From assembly GCA_964485695.1 (NCBI GenBank), contig CAZAKZ010000033.1, positions 1-44,763 on the forward strand: DNA of 44,763 bases, in the 5' to 3' direction. This DNA is from CAZAKZ01 sp964485695 (lineage in GTDB: Bacteria; Planctomycetota; JAFGQW01). Below, in pieces: positions 42,478-44,763 of the stretch (positions are counted from its first letter, which is position 1; every line of letters begins with the position of its first letter). The notes under the pieces are model-generated. The model was not told the DNA's origin and did no database searches. It saw nothing but the letters and a program-made list of their open reading frames with translations. Position numbers and translations under genes: made by a program.

Positions 42478-44694
42478 CTACTCGGTTAGCCGGTCAAGGA
42501 GCGCTTTCACGTCGTTCCAGAACGCCGCGCAGGCTTTGCGTTCGTCTGATGGCAGAATCTTGAGCGCATCGGGATCCCGGAGGCCGGCGAGGTCGGAGTC
42601 GCTGAGCCAGTGGGTGAGTTGTTTCCTGAGGGCCTTTTGCGTCAGGCTTCTGGCTTCGAGTTTTTTCTCCCTCGCCGTCAGCGCCTCTCGGAGCCACGCG
42701 AGCGCCTGCCGCCGCCAGGAAGCGCGTGCTGATTCGTCGAGATCCTGAGCATCGATTCCCTTCCCGCAACCCGCCAGCGCGGCCGCGCAAGCAGCGTCGT
42801 AGCGGTGAAGGTCTACCAGGCCCTTGTCCTGCTTGAGGGCATTTCGGTAGAGCCCGGCTGCTGTCCAGTGGCGTTCCTTGTAGTACGCGACCTTCGCGAG
42901 CATCGCACACTCCTCGGCATCTTCGGGCTTGACCGCTCCAGCAATTACCCTCTCGAGCTTTTTTGCCATGGCCACATGCCGTCGGCACGTTTTCACCCAG
43001 CGTGCGGAGGGATAGCGCCAGTTGTTCATTTTTTGCCCAATGGCGTGCCCTTTTTCATAAAAGCGCAACGCTTCCTCGAAATCGCCTTTTTTCTGATAGA
43101 GACCGGCCAGATTGCAGTAGGCCTCGGCGTAATCGGGCTGAATCTCGATCGCCTTTTCATAGGCGCTGATGGCTTCGTCCAGCCAGCCCGCCTTCTTCAG
43201 CGCGATACCGAGGTTGTAGTGGGCCAGGGCGAAGTCCGGCTTCAGCTGGATCGCCTTCTCGTACGCGGCGATTGCCTCGTCCAGCCGACCCGCCTTCTTC
43301 AGCGCGAGGCCGAAGCAATTGTGGGTCGCGGCATGGTCCGGTTCCAGATCGACGGATCTCTCGTACGCGGCGATGGCCTCGTCCAGCCGGCCCGACCCAC
43401 TCAGCAAGTCAGCGAGGTGGTGGTGAGTTTTTGCGTCGTCCGGCCTCAGCTCGATTGACTCCTCGTACGCGGCGATCGCTTCATCCACTCGACCCGACAT
43501 TTTCAAAACGATGGCGAGGTTGTTGTGGGAGTTGGCGTTGTCCGGCTTCAGCTGGATCGCCTTCTCGAATTCGGCGATGGCTTCCTCCAGCCGGCCCGAC
43601 CTCTTCAGTACGATGCCGAGCCCATTGTGGGCTGCGGCATAATCTGGTCTCAGCTCGATGGCTCGCTCGAGCTCGGCGATGGCTTCGTTCAGCCGACCTG
43701 CATCACTCAGGAAATGGCCGAGGTTCAAGTGGGCCTCAGGGAGGTCCGGATTTATCTGGATCGCCTTTTTGAACTCGGCGCTAGCCTCGTCCAGCCGGCC
43801 TGACCTCTTCAATGCGAGCCCGAGGTTGCAGTGTGCCATGGCGAAATCGGGCTTCAGCTGGATCGCCTTCTCGTAGGCGGCGATTGCGGCATCCAGTTGC
43901 CCCGACTTTGCCAATACGATGCCGAGGTTGTAGTGGGCCATTGGGGCGATTGGAAGCAACTGGATCGACTTATTGAACTCGGCACCAGCCTCTTCCAGCC
44001 GGCCTGACCTCTTCAGCGCAATGCCCAGGCGATTGTGGGCAACGAAATTGTTAGGACACAGCTCGATCGCCATTTCGTACGCTTCAGTGGCTGAGCCGAG
44101 ATCTCCATTCTTCTGGTAAGCCCCGGCGAGACCTATGTACGCTTCAAATACAACCGCCGGATCCGGCTTTAGCTTGATGGCCTTCTTGTACGCGTCGATG
44201 GCCGCATCCGGTTCACCCTTGTCGGTGAGCGCATTGCCGATACCGACGTGGGTCTCGGCAAAGTCCGGTTCCAGCTCCAGTGCCTTGCGGAGGAGGGCGA
44301 GGGCAGCATCCGGTTTGCCGCTAATTCTGACTTTTTTACAGTGCTTTGATACCCAATCTTTTAGGAGCGACGGTTGCAGCTGCGCTGCTTTCGTGAATGC
44401 GGTTTGGGCTGCTTCCAGCTCCCCCATGTCCGAGAACGAGAGGCCGAGACCGAAGTGGGCGAAGGCGTTACGCGGATTCAGCTCGAGGGCCTTCTCGAAG
44501 GGCGCCACGGACGCGTCTACCCTTCCCTTCTTTCTGAAAGTAAGTCCCAGATACAAGTAAGACGCGTCTCGCAACGGACTCAGGTCGATGGCCTTTCGGT
44601 GCAGGGCGATGGCCTCGTCCAGTCGGCCTGACCTTTCCAGCGCGATGCCGAGACGATCGTGAGCCTCGGGAGAATCGGGGCTGACATCGACCAT
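42478..44694 (-). CDS. TPR-repeat protein with planctomycete kinase-type C-terminal tail
   Basis: A 738-aa protein of about sixteen consecutive 34-residue TPR units with consensus GRLDEAIAAYEKAIQLKPD. The units between about 43160 and 44000 are very similar at DNA level, pointing to recent internal duplication. The last 190 residues are not TPR: they carry YDAACAAALAGCG, WRRQALAWLREALTA and LAGLRDPDALKILPSDER. This tail resembles the end of planctomycete protein kinases with TPR segments. No kinase domain is present before the ATG at 44694. A TGA lies in frame about 25 bases upstream, and the ATG has no clear ribosome site. The gene may be a truncated or broken kinase whose front lies outside the window. 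Confidence 0.75.
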   Translation of the reverse strand: MVDVSPDSPEAHDRLGIALERSGRLDEAIALHRKAIDLSPLRDASYLYLGLTFRKKGRVDASVAPFEKALELNPRNAFAHFGLGLSFSDMGELEAAQTAFTKAAQLQPSLLKDWVSKHCKKVRISGKPDAALALLRKALELEPDFAETHVGIGNALTDKGEPDAAIDAYKKAIKLKPDPAVVFEAYIGLAGAYQKNGDLGSATEAYEMAIELCPNNFVAHNRLGIALKRSGRLEEAGAEFNKSIQLLPIAPMAHYNLGIVLAKSGQLDAAIAAYEKAIQLKPDFAMAHCNLGLALKRSGRLDEASAEFKKAIQINPDLPEAHLNLGHFLSDAGRLNEAIAELERAIELRPDYAAAHNGLGIVLKRSGRLEEAIAEFEKAIQLKPDNANSHNNLAIVLKMSGRVDEAIAAYEESIELRPDDAKTHHHLADLLSGSGRLDEAIAAYERSVDLEPDHAATHNCFGLALKKAGRLDEAIAAYEKAIQLKPDFALAHYNLGIALKKAGWLDEAISAYEKAIEIQPDYAEAYCNLAGLYQKKGDFEEALRFYEKGHAIGQKMNNWRYPSARWVKTCRRHVAMAKKLERVIAGAVKPEDAEECAMLAKVAYYKERHWTAAGLYRNALKQDKGLVDLHRYDAACAAALAGCGKGIDAQDLDESARASWRRQALAWLREALTAREKKLEARSLTQKALRKQLTHWLSDSDLAGLRDPDALKILPSDERKACAAFWNDVKALLDRLTE

Positions 44695-44763
44695 CTTCTG
44701 AAGTAAACGGGTAACTACTCACCCCATAAGAGTCCATAAAATCGATTCAGCCCCACCATAACA

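Overview
The window looks like a contig from a GC-rich draft genome (it carries a 100-base N gap) of a planctomycete-like bacterium, probably an anaerobe or facultative anaerobe. Four things suggest Planctomycetota. One is a TPR protein whose C-terminal tail resembles the tail of planctomycete kinase-TPR proteins. It lies next to a short ECF sigma factor of the type common there. Two secreted proteins share a C-terminal beta domain of a kind I associate with that phylum. The fourth sign is several small lipid-bilayer protein families that I cannot name. The assignment is an inference, not a measurement.

Layout. 216-6690: an AddB-AddA type helicase-nuclease pair. 6805-7403: a Phd/YefM-RelE/ParE toxin-antitoxin module. 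7418-10384 (minus): an HtrA-like protease followed by a paralogue that has lost all three catalytic residues. 10526-12012 (minus): two tandem paralogous membrane proteins of unknown function. 12197-16947: a YhaO/YhaN (SbcD/SbcC-like) pair whose ATPase has a membrane hairpin within the coiled coil and an extra C-terminal domain. 17001-18503 (minus): a secreted propeller-like protein. 18685-22723: a secreted thioredoxin-like/cyclase-fold protein, an SppA peptidase and a membrane-anchored thioredoxin. The thioredoxin frame is interrupted by two UGA codons, the second exactly at the first cysteine of CxxC; each UGA is followed 22-23 nt later by a 7-bp hairpin with a 5-nt loop.

22759-27987: a small membrane protein, a biotin-containing OadA-type carboxyltransferase, a 162-bp near-palindrome, and convergent kbl and tdh (threonine to glycine plus acetyl-CoA) with a shared terminator. 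28134-28366: hairpin-rich spacer DNA. 28512-30757: a GGDEF-EAL protein with a one-base frameshift and an acidic repeat tail collapsed at the N gap. 30791-35109: a small protein, an AAC(6')-like GNAT and a FIST-PAS-PAS hybrid histidine kinase. 35310-36290: a second secreted protein with the shared C-terminal domain.

36350-40795 (minus) is an operon, in transcription order: non-decarboxylating glutaryl-CoA dehydrogenase, a 44-aa membrane subunit, the GcdB sodium pump, a 73-aa biotin carrier and the GcdA carboxyltransferase. Together these would convert glutaryl-CoA to crotonyl-CoA while exporting Na+. 40962-44694: a DinB-like protein, a 38-aa ribosomal protein Thx, the ECF sigma factor and the TPR protein.

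The strongest candidate for something new is the two-UGA thioredoxin at 22253-22723. Next are the protease/pseudoprotease pair and the glutaconyl-CoA decarboxylase operon in this taxonomic setting. I saw no rRNA, tRNA, CRISPR array or integrase.
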